Assembly: GCF_036226525.1 (NCBI RefSeq)
Contig: NZ_CP108487.1
Coordinates: 5,952,001-6,016,000 of the forward strand
Source of the DNA: Kribbella sp. NBC_01245
GTDB taxonomy: Bacteria; Actinomycetota; Actinomycetes; Propionibacteriales; Kribbellaceae
Reading direction: 5' to 3'
DNA length: 64,000 bases
Of this stretch, positions 50,280-58,889 are shown one piece after another (position 1 is the first letter of the stretch; each line of letters starts with the position of its first letter). A program made the translations under genes and the position numbers. The notes under the pieces are model-generated. The model saw nothing but the letters and a program-made list of their open reading frames with translations, was not told the origin of the DNA and did no database searches.

Positions 50280-50388
50280 CACGGTCGGACGCGAAATGCG
50301 CCATCTGTGGTTTTCCACAAATCACCCCGCGGGGGTTGGGAAATCGGGGTGCACCGTGTACGGCGTACGGCGCCGGCGTCCGACCGTG
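50280..50388. repeat. Inverted CACGGTCGGACGC repeat element, third locus
   Basis: CACGGTCGGACGCG (from 50280) and GCGTCCGACCGTG (50376-50388) are inverted copies. The interior has TGTGGTTTTCCACAA and CCGCGGGGGTTGGGAAATCGGGG, then CCGTGTACGGCGTACGG, matching the right half of the 4.5-kb element. It lies in the 268-base gap between the kinase and the HtrA gene. Confidence 0.72.
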
Positions 50389-50418
50389 ACCCTGACAGCG
50401 GGTCAGCGGGTCAGCGGG

Positions 50419-51927
50419 TCAGAGGGTGGGCGCGGGTTGGCGGGATTGGGTGGCGGCGTGGGGGAGCCAGAGGGTGAACTGGGCGCCCATGGGTGGGGCG
50501 TTGCGGGCGTAGATCATGCCGCCGTGCTGCTCGGCCGCGTGTTTCACGATGGCGAGGCCGAGACCGGAACCGGGCCGGCTGCGCGCCTCGGTGGAACGGT
50601 AGAACCGCTCGAAGACGTGCGGCAGATCCGCCTCGGCGATACCCGGGCCGGAGTCGGTCACGGTCAGTACGCCGTCCAGCAGGCGCACCACCACGCGCCC
50701 GCCCGACGGGCTGTACTTCGCGGCGTTGTCGAGCAGGTTCGTGGCGGCACGGCCGAGCAACCGCTCGTCGCCCCAGACCGGGAATGGCGTGAGTTGCACG
50801 TCCCACTCGGTCCCGGGGGCGCGGCGCCGTACCTTGATCACCGCGTCCTCGACGACGTTCGAGAGTTCGATCAGCTCGAAGCCGCGGTTCTGCGGGGTAT
50901 CGCGGGCCAGCTCGGTCAGGTCGCCGATCAACGTGGTCAGCTCGTCCATCTGGGCCCGTACGTCGTCCAGCAGCTGGCGTCGATCCTCGGCGGAGAGCCC
51001 GCCACGCTGGTCTGCCTGGGCGAGTAGGTCCAGGTTGGTCCGGATGCTCGTGAGCGGTGTGCGCAACTCGTGGCCGGCATCACCGACTAGACGGCGCTGG
51101 CGATCCTGGGACTGCGCCAAGGCGGCAAGCATCGCGTTGAACGCCTGCGCCAGCCGGGAGATCTCGTCCGTTCCTGTGACCGGGATGGGCCGCAGGTCCG
51201 CCGTACGGGCGATGTGCTCGGCCGCACCCGTCAGACGGGCCAACGGCCGCAGACCGGACTGCGCGATCGCATTACCGGCCAAGGCCGCGCCGATCACACC
51301 GATGATGCCTACGGCCCACAACACAACGCCCAGGTTGTGCAGGGTCCTGTCGATCGAGCTGAGTGATTGGGCCACTACTAGTGCGCCAGGCTCCCGCACC
51401 GAATTCGGGCACTCTCCGTCGTAGCCTCTGGGGCAGATCCCCCCGGCGGCGACCGCCGCCACCCGGAAGTGCGGACCGCCGGCATAGCCGACGGTTCGCA
51501 CACTGGGGTCACCCTGGTTCGTGGCGACGGCCAGTTCGGGTGTGTTGATGGGCGGCTTGTATTCCGGGCTCGCATAGCTGTCGCCGCTGGCGGTGACCAG
51601 GCCGATCTGCTGATCGCTCAGGCCGACCGCGTCCGGCGGGATTCCCTGGATGTTCTCCGCCACGGTCAGAACGCCTGAGTTGACCGCACCCTCCGCGCGG
51701 CCGACCAGACTGTCGTCCAGGTTGCGGTACATCTGCTGCCGCACGGTCAGGTACGCCGAGATGCTGACGATCGCGACGGCCAGACCGACCGTGACGGCCG
51801 CCAGCAACGTCACACGCGAGTGCAGAGTCAGGCGCAGCAGCCTGTCGCGCCACCAGTCCCGCGCCCGCTGCGTCTGACTGGACGGCTTGAACCCCTGCGG
51901 CGGAGGCAGTGGAGGTGGGGCACTCAC
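50419..51927 (-). CDS. Sensor histidine kinase, MprB-like
   Basis: 502 residues from GTG 51927, which overlaps the regulator stop (GTGA). Two membrane helices, about 38-60 (VTLLAAVTVGLAVAIVSISAYL) and about 205-228, flank an extracytoplasmic sensor region with one Cys pair (GICPRGYDGECP). HAMP, then H-box GDAGHELRTPLTSIRTNLDLLAQ, N-box RAATNLLDNAAKYS and G-boxes DSGPGIAE and GSGLGLAIVKH. It autophosphorylates and passes phosphate to the neighbouring regulator, probably in envelope stress. Confidence 0.93.
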   Translation of the reverse strand: MSAPPPLPPPQGFKPSSQTQRARDWWRDRLLRLTLHSRVTLLAAVTVGLAVAIVSISAYLTVRQQMYRNLDDSLVGRAEGAVNSGVLTVAENIQGIPPDAVGLSDQQIGLVTASGDSYASPEYKPPINTPELAVATNQGDPSVRTVGYAGGPHFRVAAVAAGGICPRGYDGECPNSVREPGALVVAQSLSSIDRTLHNLGVVLWAVGIIGVIGAALAGNAIAQSGLRPLARLTGAAEHIARTADLRPIPVTGTDEISRLAQAFNAMLAALAQSQDRQRRLVGDAGHELRTPLTSIRTNLDLLAQADQRGGLSAEDRRQLLDDVRAQMDELTTLIGDLTELARDTPQNRGFELIELSNVVEDAVIKVRRRAPGTEWDVQLTPFPVWGDERLLGRAATNLLDNAAKYSPSGGRVVVRLLDGVLTVTDSGPGIAEADLPHVFERFYRSTEARSRPGSGLGLAIVKHAAEQHGGMIYARNAPPMGAQFTLWLPHAATQSRQPAPTL

Positions 51928-52616
51928 GGCGGGGTGTCCCTCAGTACGTAGCCGATACCGCGCACGGTGTGGATCAGCCGCGGCATGTCGTCGATCTCGG
52001 TCTTGCGCCGCAGGTAACCGATGTAGACCTCGAGCGAGTTCGCCGTGGTCGGGAAGTCGTAACCCCACACGGCGTCAAGGATGACGGCCCGCTCCAGCAC
52101 ACGTCGCGGGTTGCGGATCAGCAGTTCGAGCAGGGAGAACTCGGTCCGGGTCAGCGTGATCGGGGTATCGCCGCGACGGACCTCGTGCGCGTCGACGTCC
52201 ATCACCAGATCGCCGTACTGCAGGATCTCCCCACGGGTCACGCCCTCGCCGGCCGTGTTGGTCCGGCGCAGCAGCGCCCGCAACCGCGCTAGCAACTCCT
52301 CAAGCGCGAACGGCTTGGTCAGGTAGTCGTCACCGCCGGCGTCGAGGCCGTCCACTCGATCGGCAACGGCATCGCGCGCGGTCAGCACGAGAATCGGCAC
52401 GTTATTACCCGCGGCACGCAACGCCTTGGTGGTCTCGAGGCCGTCCAGCCGCGGCATCATCACGTCCATCACGACGACGTCGGGATCGACGTTGCCGATC
52501 ACCGCGAGCGCCTCGGCGCCGTCGGAGGCGGTGACCACATCGAAGTCGTTGAACTCCAGCGAACGGCGCAGCGAGTCCCGCACCGCGCGGTCGTCGTCCA
52601 CCACCAGTACCCGCAT
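51924..52616 (-). CDS. OmpR-family response regulator, MprA-like
   Basis: 230 residues. Receiver domain: acidic pair VVDDDRAV, phospho-Asp in VVMDVMMPRLDG, Thr in VLTARD and Lys in YLTKPF. A winged-helix output domain follows (TLTRTEFSLLELLIRNPRRVLERAVILDAVWGYDF, YLRRKTEIDD...IHTVRGIGYVLR). It activates envelope-stress genes, probably including the downstream htrA-like gene. ATG 52616. Confidence 0.95.
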   Translation of the reverse strand: MRVLVVDDDRAVRDSLRRSLEFNDFDVVTASDGAEALAVIGNVDPDVVVMDVMMPRLDGLETTKALRAAGNNVPILVLTARDAVADRVDGLDAGGDDYLTKPFALEELLARLRALLRRTNTAGEGVTRGEILQYGDLVMDVDAHEVRRGDTPITLTRTEFSLLELLIRNPRRVLERAVILDAVWGYDFPTTANSLEVYIGYLRRKTEIDDMPRLIHTVRGIGYVLRDTPP

Positions 52617-52805
52617 CGTCGCTCCCGTTGAGATCGCCGGCGCCTACTTGTCAGACGTCCGCATAGAGAGATTAGGCCGCCGGGTTGAGAAACGGCTGAG
52701 AACCCGCCAAACCCGGCCCATGAGTCCGCGGGATGGGCCGACCAGCGTGCGGAGTGGTCTACGTCACTAGGCTGGAGAGGTCCGTTTTCGCTGGAAGGAT
52801 CCGCC

Positions 52806-54032
52806 ATGGCCGCCGACTCAACCGTCCGCCGCGTTGCCCTGCTCACCGCGGGTGGGCTCGCGCCCTGCCTGTCATCCGCCGTGGGCGGACTGATCCAGCG
52901 CTACACCGAGGTGGCGCCCGACGTCGAGATCATCGCCTACCTGAACGGGTACCACGGTCTGCTCAGCGGCCGGTACCTCGAGATCACGCCCGAGGTCCGG
53001 GAGAAGGCCGCGCTGCTGCACAAGTTCGGCGGCAGCCCGATCGGCAACAGCCGGGTGAAGCTGACCAACACCGCCGACCTGGTCAAGCGCGGCCTGATCG
53101 CCGACGGCCAGAACGCGCTGCAGGTCGCCGCCGAGCGCCTCGTGACCGACGGCGTCGACGTGCTGCACACCATCGGCGGTGACGACACCAACACCACTGC
53201 CGCCGACCTCGCGGCGTACCTGCAGGAGCACGACTACGACCTGACCGTGGTCGGCCTGCCGAAGACGATCGACAACGACGTGATCCCGATCCGGCAGAGC
53301 CTGGGCGCGTGGACCGCGGCGGAACAGGGCGCGATCTTCGCCCGCAACATCATCGCCGAGCACAGCTCCAACCCGCGGATGCTCGTCGTCCACGAGGTGA
53401 TGGGCCGCAACTGTGGCTGGCTCACCGCGGCGACCGCCGAGGCGCACCGCGAGTGGGTCAAGGCGCAGGAGTGGAACCCGGGCATCGGTTTGACCGCCGA
53501 CCGCTGGGACGTGCACGCGGTTTACGTGCCGGAGGCAACGATCGACCTGGACGCAGAGGCCGAGCGGCTCAAGGCGGTGATGGACGAGTCGGACTGCGTC
53601 AACATCTTCCTGTCCGAAGGCGCCGGGGTGCCGTCGATCATCGCCGAGATGGAGGCCCGCGGCGAGGAGGTCGGCCGCGACCCGTTCGGCCACGTCAAGC
53701 TGGACACGATCAACCCGGGCCAGTGGTTCGCCAAGCAGTTCGCGGAGCGGATCGGCGCCGAGAAGACGATGGTCCAGAAGAGCGGTTACTTCAGCCGTTC
53801 GGCGCCGGCCAACGAGCGCGATCTCGAGCTGATCAAGCAGTGCACGGACTACGCCGTCGACGCCGCCCTGCGCGGGGAGAGCGGTGTGGTCGGGCACGAC
53901 GAGGACCGCGGCGACGAGCTACGCGCCATCGAGTTCCCCCGCATCGCCGGCGGCAAGGAGTTCGACCCGACCGTCTCCTGGTTCACCACCCTCCTCACCG
54001 ACATCGGCCAGCCCGCCGGCCCCAAGGCCTAA
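52806..54032 (+). CDS. pfp: Pyrophosphate-dependent phosphofructokinase
   Basis: 408 residues. The PPi signature GGDDTNTTA replaces the ATP-type GGDGT, and PKTIDNDV carries the lysine typical of PPi enzymes. MGRNCGWLTAATA (MGR motif) contacts fructose 6-phosphate. It makes fructose 1,6-bisphosphate reversibly with PPi as phosphoryl donor, in glycolysis. Length and layout fit the actinobacterial group. GGAAGGA precedes the ATG. Followed by a weak hairpin at 54047-54078. Confidence 0.92.
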   Translation: MAADSTVRRVALLTAGGLAPCLSSAVGGLIQRYTEVAPDVEIIAYLNGYHGLLSGRYLEITPEVREKAALLHKFGGSPIGNSRVKLTNTADLVKRGLIADGQNALQVAAERLVTDGVDVLHTIGGDDTNTTAADLAAYLQEHDYDLTVVGLPKTIDNDVIPIRQSLGAWTAAEQGAIFARNIIAEHSSNPRMLVVHEVMGRNCGWLTAATAEAHREWVKAQEWNPGIGLTADRWDVHAVYVPEATIDLDAEAERLKAVMDESDCVNIFLSEGAGVPSIIAEMEARGEEVGRDPFGHVKLDTINPGQWFAKQFAERIGAEKTMVQKSGYFSRSAPANERDLELIKQCTDYAVDAALRGESGVVGHDEDRGDELRAIEFPRIAGGKEFDPTVSWFTTLLTDIGQPAGPKA

Positions 54033-54046
54033 CCGCGAGTCGAGGT

Positions 54047-54078
54047 GTGTTGGGCCCGCGGGGGTGTGGACCCAACAC
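54047..54078 (+). terminator. Hairpin after the PPi-PFK gene
   Basis: GTGTTGGG (54047-54054) pairs with CCCAACAC (54071-54078), a 16-base loop, no T-run. Possible terminator. Confidence 0.5.
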
Positions 54079-54118
54079 GCCGGCTTGGTTATCTGCGGTG
54101 GCGACGACGAGGAGACCG

Positions 54119-54334
54119 ATGACCGGGCCGCGCATGCTGACGACGTACGACGAACTGGAAGCGCTATGGGTCTCGGCGGAAAGCCGCGGCACACTGCCCG
54201 TCGTACTGCACCATGCGATCAACCCGTGGATCCTGGCCGGCACCGAGGACGGCCTCCGCATCGCCTGGCCTGGCACCGACCACGACCACACCCCAGCACT
54301 CCGCCCACAGGATCAGGTTCGGCCATCGGCATGA
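54119..54334 (+). CDS. Small hypothetical protein
   Basis: 71 residues from ATG 54119 with GAGGAGA just upstream. Central part: YDELEALWVSAESRGTLPVVLHHAINPWILAGTEDGLRIAWPGTDHDH. Soluble, no recognised family. It could be an orphan or a truncated copy of a larger protein; the remaining sequence to 54432 has no gene. Confidence 0.5.
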   Translation: MTGPRMLTTYDELEALWVSAESRGTLPVVLHHAINPWILAGTEDGLRIAWPGTDHDHTPALRPQDQVRPSA

Positions 54335-54431
54335 GTACGGTCGATCGGCCCGGCACGGCTTCCGATATCTGGAGGTGGGCGGGTGTTCGATTGGCGCTGG
54401 CGCTAGGGAACCGGCAAACCGAGGGCCCGCG

Positions 54432-54854
54432 CTACGTCCGACGGACCTTCGGGTGGTCTGGAACGGAGAGACCTGCCTCCGTCTCGGGGCGCGGCGGGTC
54501 GACGAGTTCGATGCCGATGGCTATGGCGCCGAGGGCTTCGCGGTCGGGTGGGTAGATCTGGCGGATGGCGGCGAGTTGTTGTTCGCGGGTGGCCAGCGGA
54601 TTGATCGCCTCGACTGGCTCGGTGGTGAGCATCGCGTCGAAGTCGGTGTAGTGGGCGACGCGAACGACGCGGACCAGTGCCTCATCACCTTCGCAGCGGA
54701 ACCGGATCAGTGCGCCTTCCCTGATGTTGCTGCGTCGGGCGTCGTTCACGCGGATCTCGGTCGTCTTGCGACCTGTGATGATCAGGTCGAAGTAGGACCT
54801 GTAGATCCGCATCTCGTGGACGTTGAGCTCCGGTTCGGGCGTTTGTGCGGTCAT
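54432..54854 (-). CDS. ASCH-domain protein
   Basis: 140 residues from ATG 54854. Recognisable ASCH pattern: MRIYRSYFDLIITGRKTTEIRVNDARRSNIREGALIRFRCEGDEALVRVVRVAHYTDFDAML, with the RKTTEIR turn and the acidic-basic strand that binds nucleic acid or modified nucleosides. Function likely in RNA or nucleotide metabolism. It is 14 bases from the next gene's stop. Longer reading from 55118 is antisense shadow. Confidence 0.85.
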   Translation of the reverse strand: MTAQTPEPELNVHEMRIYRSYFDLIITGRKTTEIRVNDARRSNIREGALIRFRCEGDEALVRVVRVAHYTDFDAMLTTEPVEAINPLATREQQLAAIRQIYPPDREALGAIAIGIELVDPPRPETEAGLSVPDHPKVRRT

Positions 54855-54867
54855 CAGGGAGCAGAGG

Positions 54868-55302
54868 CTAGGGCCGGAGGCGGGTGACCCAGGAGTCGGC
54901 GGCTTTTTCGATTTGGTCGAGGACGGCGTCGAAGCCGGAGTCGTCGCCGTAGTACGGGTCCGGCACGTCCTCGGCGTCGTACAGCTCGATGGGTACGACG
55001 CTTTGGTGGCGGTGGAGCGAGGCGAGGTGGCCCTGGTCCATGGCGAGGACGAGGTCGCGTTCGCCGAGCCAGGAGCTAAGGAACTGCCTGGCCCGGTGGG
55101 CGCTTCCGTCGTACCCACGTCTGGCGAGTGCGGCGGCGGCGCGGGGGTCCATCGGGTCGCCGGCGTGCCAGCCGCCGGTGCCGGAGCTGGTCACCACGAC
55201 GTCGTCGATACCCGCTTCGGCGAGTTTGGCGCGGAGCACTACCTCGCCGATCGGGGAGCGGCAGATGTTGCCGGTGCAGACGACTTCGACGTAGCGGGTC
55301 AT
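54868..55302 (-). CDS. Low-molecular-weight protein-tyrosine phosphatase
   Basis: 144 residues. Catalytic loop VCTGNICRSP (Cys-x5-Arg-Ser) at about 9-17, and the general acid in VPDPYYGDDSGFDAVLDQIE. Dephosphorylates phosphotyrosine or related phosphoesters in the cytoplasm. Downstream of the holin-like gene by seven bases on the same strand, so co-transcribed. Confidence 0.92.
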   Translation of the reverse strand: MTRYVEVVCTGNICRSPIGEVVLRAKLAEAGIDDVVVTSSGTGGWHAGDPMDPRAAAALARRGYDGSAHRARQFLSSWLGERDLVLAMDQGHLASLHRHQSVVPIELYDAEDVPDPYYGDDSGFDAVLDQIEKAADSWVTRLRP

Positions 55303-55309
55303 GACCGGA

Positions 55310-55693
55310 TCAGAGCTCGGCCTTGTCCGGCAGGACGAGGTTCAGCAGCATGCTGACGAGGGTGATCACCAGGGAGCCGAGTAGTGCCGCGACGAAGCCG
55401 TCGACGTGGAACTGGACGTCGAGCTTGCCGGTGATCCAGGACGTCAGCATCAGCATCAGGGCGTTGATCACGAAGATCAGCAGACCCAGCGTGAGGATGA
55501 TGAACGGCAGCGAGAGCAGCTTGGCGACAGGTTTGACGACCGCGTTCACCACGCCGAAGATCGCGGCGACGATGACCAGCGTGAGCACCCGGCGGGAGGT
55601 GGTCGAACCCTCCAGGGTGATGCCGCCGACGACCCAGCTCGCGATCGCGAGCGCGATCATGTTCGCGATCAGCTTGATCAGCAGGTTCTTCAT
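55310..55693 (-). CDS. Phage-holin family (type 4) membrane protein
   Basis: 127 residues, four transmembrane helices. The family pattern is LIKLIANMIALAIASWVVGGITLEG and AIFGVVNAVVKPVAKLLSLPFIILTLGLLIFVINALML. These are widespread small membrane proteins without a shown holin function. First gene of a small unit with the LMW phosphatase. Confidence 0.9.
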   Translation of the reverse strand: MKNLLIKLIANMIALAIASWVVGGITLEGSTTSRRVLTLVIVAAIFGVVNAVVKPVAKLLSLPFIILTLGLLIFVINALMLMLTSWITGKLDVQFHVDGFVAALLGSLVITLVSMLLNLVLPDKAEL

Positions 55694-55759
55694 ACCCCGA
55701 TCCTTCCACGCCGTACGACGAACCGCGCGGAGGCGCTACCCGGGGCTACCGCAGACGTG

Positions 55760-56428
55760 CTACTCCTCGGGCCCGGTGATGGCCTCGAGCAGGGATTCCT
55801 CGGCGCCGGCCAGGTGCTGCCGCAACTCCTCGACCGCCTCGTCCAGGGCGTCGCGCTGGACCAGCCGGACGAGTTTGCGGTGCGAGGCGATTTGCTGTTT
55901 CGCGTCCTGGCGGAGGGCGTCGACGCGGGCCAGCGCCAGCCGGGCCTCACCGGTGATGGCGTCGTGCGTCGCGATCAGCCGGGCGCTGCCGGTGAGGGCG
56001 ACGAAGCTGCGGTGGATGGCCAGATGCGCCTCGGTCATCGCCTCCGGGTCGTCGGCCTGGCCCGCGATCACGGCGAATTCCTTCATCGCGGTGCCGACCC
56101 GGGCCTTGGCCAGTTCGTCCGCGTCGTTCCAGGCCCTGATCCCGGCCGACTCCAGCACGAACCGCGCCTTGCAGATATCGGCCACCGCCGACGGGTGCAG
56201 CATGGCGACACTGACGCCTTTGTTCGGCTCGCGCACGGCCAGGCCCTCGGTCACCAGCATCGTCATCGCCTCGCGAACCGTGCTTCGGGCGACCCCTAGC
56301 GCGGCGGCCAGCGGCTGCTCGCGCAACGCCGTCCCCGGTGGCAGCTCGCCGTTGAACATCGCACGGCGGAGGGCGTCGACGACCCGGTCCACCGTGCTGG
56401 AGCGATCCACCCGCAGGCTCTCGTACAT
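55760..56428 (-). CDS. GntR-family (FCD domain) regulator
   Basis: 222 residues from ATG 56428. Winged helix: STVDRVVDALRRAMFNGELPPGTALREQPLAAALGVARSTVREAMTMLVTEGLAV. FCD domain: ICKARFVLESAGIRAW, HLAIHRSFVALTGSARLI, with histidines for a metal. Its targets are not evident; no catabolic genes are adjacent. A 1049-residue reading to 58909 is an artefact of the high-GC antisense frame. Confidence 0.92.
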   Translation of the reverse strand: MYESLRVDRSSTVDRVVDALRRAMFNGELPPGTALREQPLAAALGVARSTVREAMTMLVTEGLAVREPNKGVSVAMLHPSAVADICKARFVLESAGIRAWNDADELAKARVGTAMKEFAVIAGQADDPEAMTEAHLAIHRSFVALTGSARLIATHDAITGEARLALARVDALRQDAKQQIASHRKLVRLVQRDALDEAVEELRQHLAGAEESLLEAITGPEE

Positions 56429-56490
56429 GCCCTGATTCTCCCTCTTGGGGTGACCAGTATCCCGCAAGCGCGGTCCGCTGGTGAGCTCCC

Positions 56491-56522
56491 TGTGGATAAC
56501 CGGCGGCGCTACCTGTGGACAA
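56491..56522. promoter_or_regulatory. Two perfect DnaA-box-like 9-mers
   Basis: TGTGGATAA (56491-56499) and TGTGGACAA (56514-56522) are the complements of TTATCCACA and TTGTCCACA, both canonical DnaA boxes, in the same orientation with starts 23 bp apart. They lie between a GntR gene and the lysin gene. Confidence 0.55.
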
Positions 56523-56617
56523 CGAAGATGCCGATGACCCACTAATCCGGCAATCTGTTCCCATGCGTCTGTGGCCGCCCCCTCTGCCCGCCGAGGCACC
56601 CAACGAGAGGCTTCGTC

Positions 56618-58198
56618 ATGGGTGACAACAAGTTCCTGATGATCATGATCGGCATCATCACGATGGTGCTGCTGCCGTTCATCATCGTGATCGCGCTGAT
56701 CCTCGGTGCCATCGGCGGTCTGGACGACGAGGGTGAGGGCTGTGTCGCCGGGCCGCCGGCGAAGAGCACGTTCGGCTTTCCGACCGCGCCGGACAAGCGC
56801 GGCGTCAAGGCCGGCTTCAAGGAGGGCGAGCACGAGGCGATCGACTACGACGTGCCCGATGGCACCGAGGTGCTGGCGGCCTCCGATGGCAAGGTCACCA
56901 AAGCCGGTACCGGTGAGATCCGGATCAAGCACGCCGAGGGCATCGAGAGCCGCTACAAATGGCTCAAGGAGAGCAAGGTCAACGAGGGTGACAAGGTCAC
57001 CAAAGGACAGGTGATCGCGCTTTCCGGCAGTCACGACGAGAGCGACCCGGGCGCCAAAGGGCAGCACCTGCACTTCGAGTTGTGGCTGTCCGGCGACTCC
57101 GAGGACGTAGCCGGCGCGATCGACCCGGACAGCCTGATGAGCGAGGGCAGCGAGGGCGGCAGCGGCTGCGGCTGTGGCGGTTCCGGCTCGGAGGAGCTGG
57201 TCGGCTCGGACAACGTTCAGAAGGCCTTCAACTACTTCGTCGGCAAGGGTTACACCGCCGAGCAGTCGGCCGGGATCGTCGGCAACATGATGTGGGAGTC
57301 GGGCGTCGAGCCGATGCGGCTCCAGAACACTCCTCCCAGCGCCAAGACGCCCGCGAGCCAGGCGGCCGGTTCCAGCCTGGGCTGGGGCATCGTGCAGTGG
57401 ACGCCGGCCGGCAAGTACATCAACGCCGCTCGGCGCGACGGTGCCGACGACAAGAAGATCGAGTCGCTCGAGCACCAGCTCTGGTTCCTGAACGAGCAGC
57501 TCGAGGGCCGTACGTCGTCGCCGGAGGCCGAGGCCGGCCGCGCCCAGAAGGCGGCCAAGACCGTCGAGGACGCCACCCGCGCGTTCGGTGGTAAGTACGA
57601 GCGCTTCGGCGGACACGAGAACCCGAACGAATCGTCCTGGGCCAAGCGCATCGCCTTCGCCAAGGACGTGCTGGGCACCAACGGTGGTGCCGGGGGCTGT
57701 GGTGGCGCGGGCAATGGCGACATCGTCGCGACGGCGCTGACGCTGGCCTGGAAGAAGAACGTGCCGAACTCGGTGAACAAGAGCGCGGCCACCCCGGCGT
57801 ACCAGGACGCGATGCCGAAGTACAACGGCAGCACCGGTACCGACGAGTGGAGCGACTGTGGCGTGTTCGTCGCCACGGTGGTGGTGATGAGCGGGGTCGA
57901 CCCGGACTATCCACGCCGCGGGACGGGGACTCAGCTGCCCTACCTGCAGAACAGCCCGAAGTGGGAGACGATCCCGTTCAACGACACCAGCCAGCTTAAG
58001 CCGGGCGACATCCTGATCATGAGCCGCAGTGGCGGTATCGGGCACACCTACATCTACACCGGCAAAATCGACTGGGAGGATGGCGGCAACTACAACGGGG
58101 TCTCGGCTTCCCTGCACGACCGCATCCCCGAGCCGACCACGGCCCAGGTCGAGCCCAACTACTACATCGCCCGCGCCAAGGCGAGCGCCAAACCTTAG
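56618..58198 (+). CDS. Multidomain cell-wall lysin: M23, phage-tail lysozyme and P60-like domains
   Basis: 526 residues. One N-terminal membrane helix (about 8-33). M23 endopeptidase at about 50-160, with metal ligands in EHEAIDYD and QHLHFELW. A phage tail lysozyme-like domain (about 200-355): NYFVGKGYTAEQSAGIVGNMMWESGVEP and GWGIVQWTP. Last is an NlpC/P60- or CHAP-like domain with the nucleophile in WSDCGVFVATVV and His in GGIGHTYIY. Such triple lysins occur in actinobacterial conjugative elements and phages. A membrane PEGA protein follows after 12 bases. Confidence 0.9.
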   Translation: MGDNKFLMIMIGIITMVLLPFIIVIALILGAIGGLDDEGEGCVAGPPAKSTFGFPTAPDKRGVKAGFKEGEHEAIDYDVPDGTEVLAASDGKVTKAGTGEIRIKHAEGIESRYKWLKESKVNEGDKVTKGQVIALSGSHDESDPGAKGQHLHFELWLSGDSEDVAGAIDPDSLMSEGSEGGSGCGCGGSGSEELVGSDNVQKAFNYFVGKGYTAEQSAGIVGNMMWESGVEPMRLQNTPPSAKTPASQAAGSSLGWGIVQWTPAGKYINAARRDGADDKKIESLEHQLWFLNEQLEGRTSSPEAEAGRAQKAAKTVEDATRAFGGKYERFGGHENPNESSWAKRIAFAKDVLGTNGGAGGCGGAGNGDIVATALTLAWKKNVPNSVNKSAATPAYQDAMPKYNGSTGTDEWSDCGVFVATVVVMSGVDPDYPRRGTGTQLPYLQNSPKWETIPFNDTSQLKPGDILIMSRSGGIGHTYIYTGKIDWEDGGNYNGVSASLHDRIPEPTTAQVEPNYYIARAKASAKP

Positions 58199-58210
58199 GA
58201 GCAGTGGCTG

Positions 58211-58825
58211 ATGCTGGAGGATTACCGGCGCGTCTGGGTTGTCGGCGGGGTGGTGGGCCTGGTCCTCGTCCTGGGGTTCTTGGGCTATCTCGTCTTCGGG
58301 CCAGGGCCGAAGTCGCAGGTGACGTTCAACTCGATCCCGGGCGACCTGACCCTGCGCATCGACGGCAAGGTGAAACCGGCCAACGGCGTCACCGAGATCC
58401 GCGAGGGCGTGCACGAGCTGACCGCGGAGCGCAGCGGCTTCACCACGATCACCCGCGAGATCGAGGTCAAGGACGGTGAGCCGCAGGCGTTCGACATCTT
58501 CCTCGACGCCTCTGGGCCCGAGGGGCGCCGCTGGCTCGAGGAGCATCCGGAAGCGGCCATCGAGGCCGAGGGCCACGGCAGCCGGGAGTACGAGAACAAC
58601 GCTGAGCGCAAGACCGCCAAGTACCCGATCGTGGCGCAGCTGCCCCGGCTCACCCGCGAGTACCGGATGGACTACGGCATGTCGAAGGCCACTCCGAACG
58701 ACCCGCTGGCCGTCGCCTTCTACATCACGATCCATTTTCCGGAAGGCAAGGAGTACGCCCGGGAGTGGATCCGCTCGCAGGGCGTCGATCCGGACTCGCT
58801 GGAGCTGATCTACCGGACCAGCTGA
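58211..58825 (+). CDS. Membrane protein with PEGA-like domain
   Basis: 204 residues. One transmembrane helix at about 9-30 (VVGGVVGLVLVLGFLGYLVF), then a PEGA-like beta domain (about 35-98): VTFNSIPGDLTLRIDGKVKP, GVHELTAERSGFTTITREIEV. The C-terminal region (about 100-204) is not recognised and has EWIRSQGVDPDSLELIY. It is co-transcribed with the lysin and may hold it at the cell surface or in a secretion channel (inference). Confidence 0.8.
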   Translation: MLEDYRRVWVVGGVVGLVLVLGFLGYLVFGPGPKSQVTFNSIPGDLTLRIDGKVKPANGVTEIREGVHELTAERSGFTTITREIEVKDGEPQAFDIFLDASGPEGRRWLEEHPEAAIEAEGHGSREYENNAERKTAKYPIVAQLPRLTREYRMDYGMSKATPNDPLAVAFYITIHFPEGKEYAREWIRSQGVDPDSLELIYRTS

Positions 58826-58851
58826 ACCCCGGCAGCAAGTCCGAAATTGCC

Positions 58852-58882
58852 TTGACTTCAAGTGAGCTTGAGGCGCCAGGGT
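58852..58882 (+). promoter_or_regulatory. MerR-type promoter lacking its gene
   Basis: TTGACT (58852-58857), CTTCAAGTGAGCTTGAGG dyad and CAGGGT (58877-58882) with a 19-base spacer, the same design as at 8765-8795. In both, an ATG follows the -10 by seven bases. Confidence 0.6.
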
Positions 58883-58889
58883 TGCGGAC

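Noticed and set aside
54335..54431. Continuation of the 54119 ORF or a tRNA-like structure
   Set aside because: No cloverleaf pairing and no in-frame extension; nothing is supported here.
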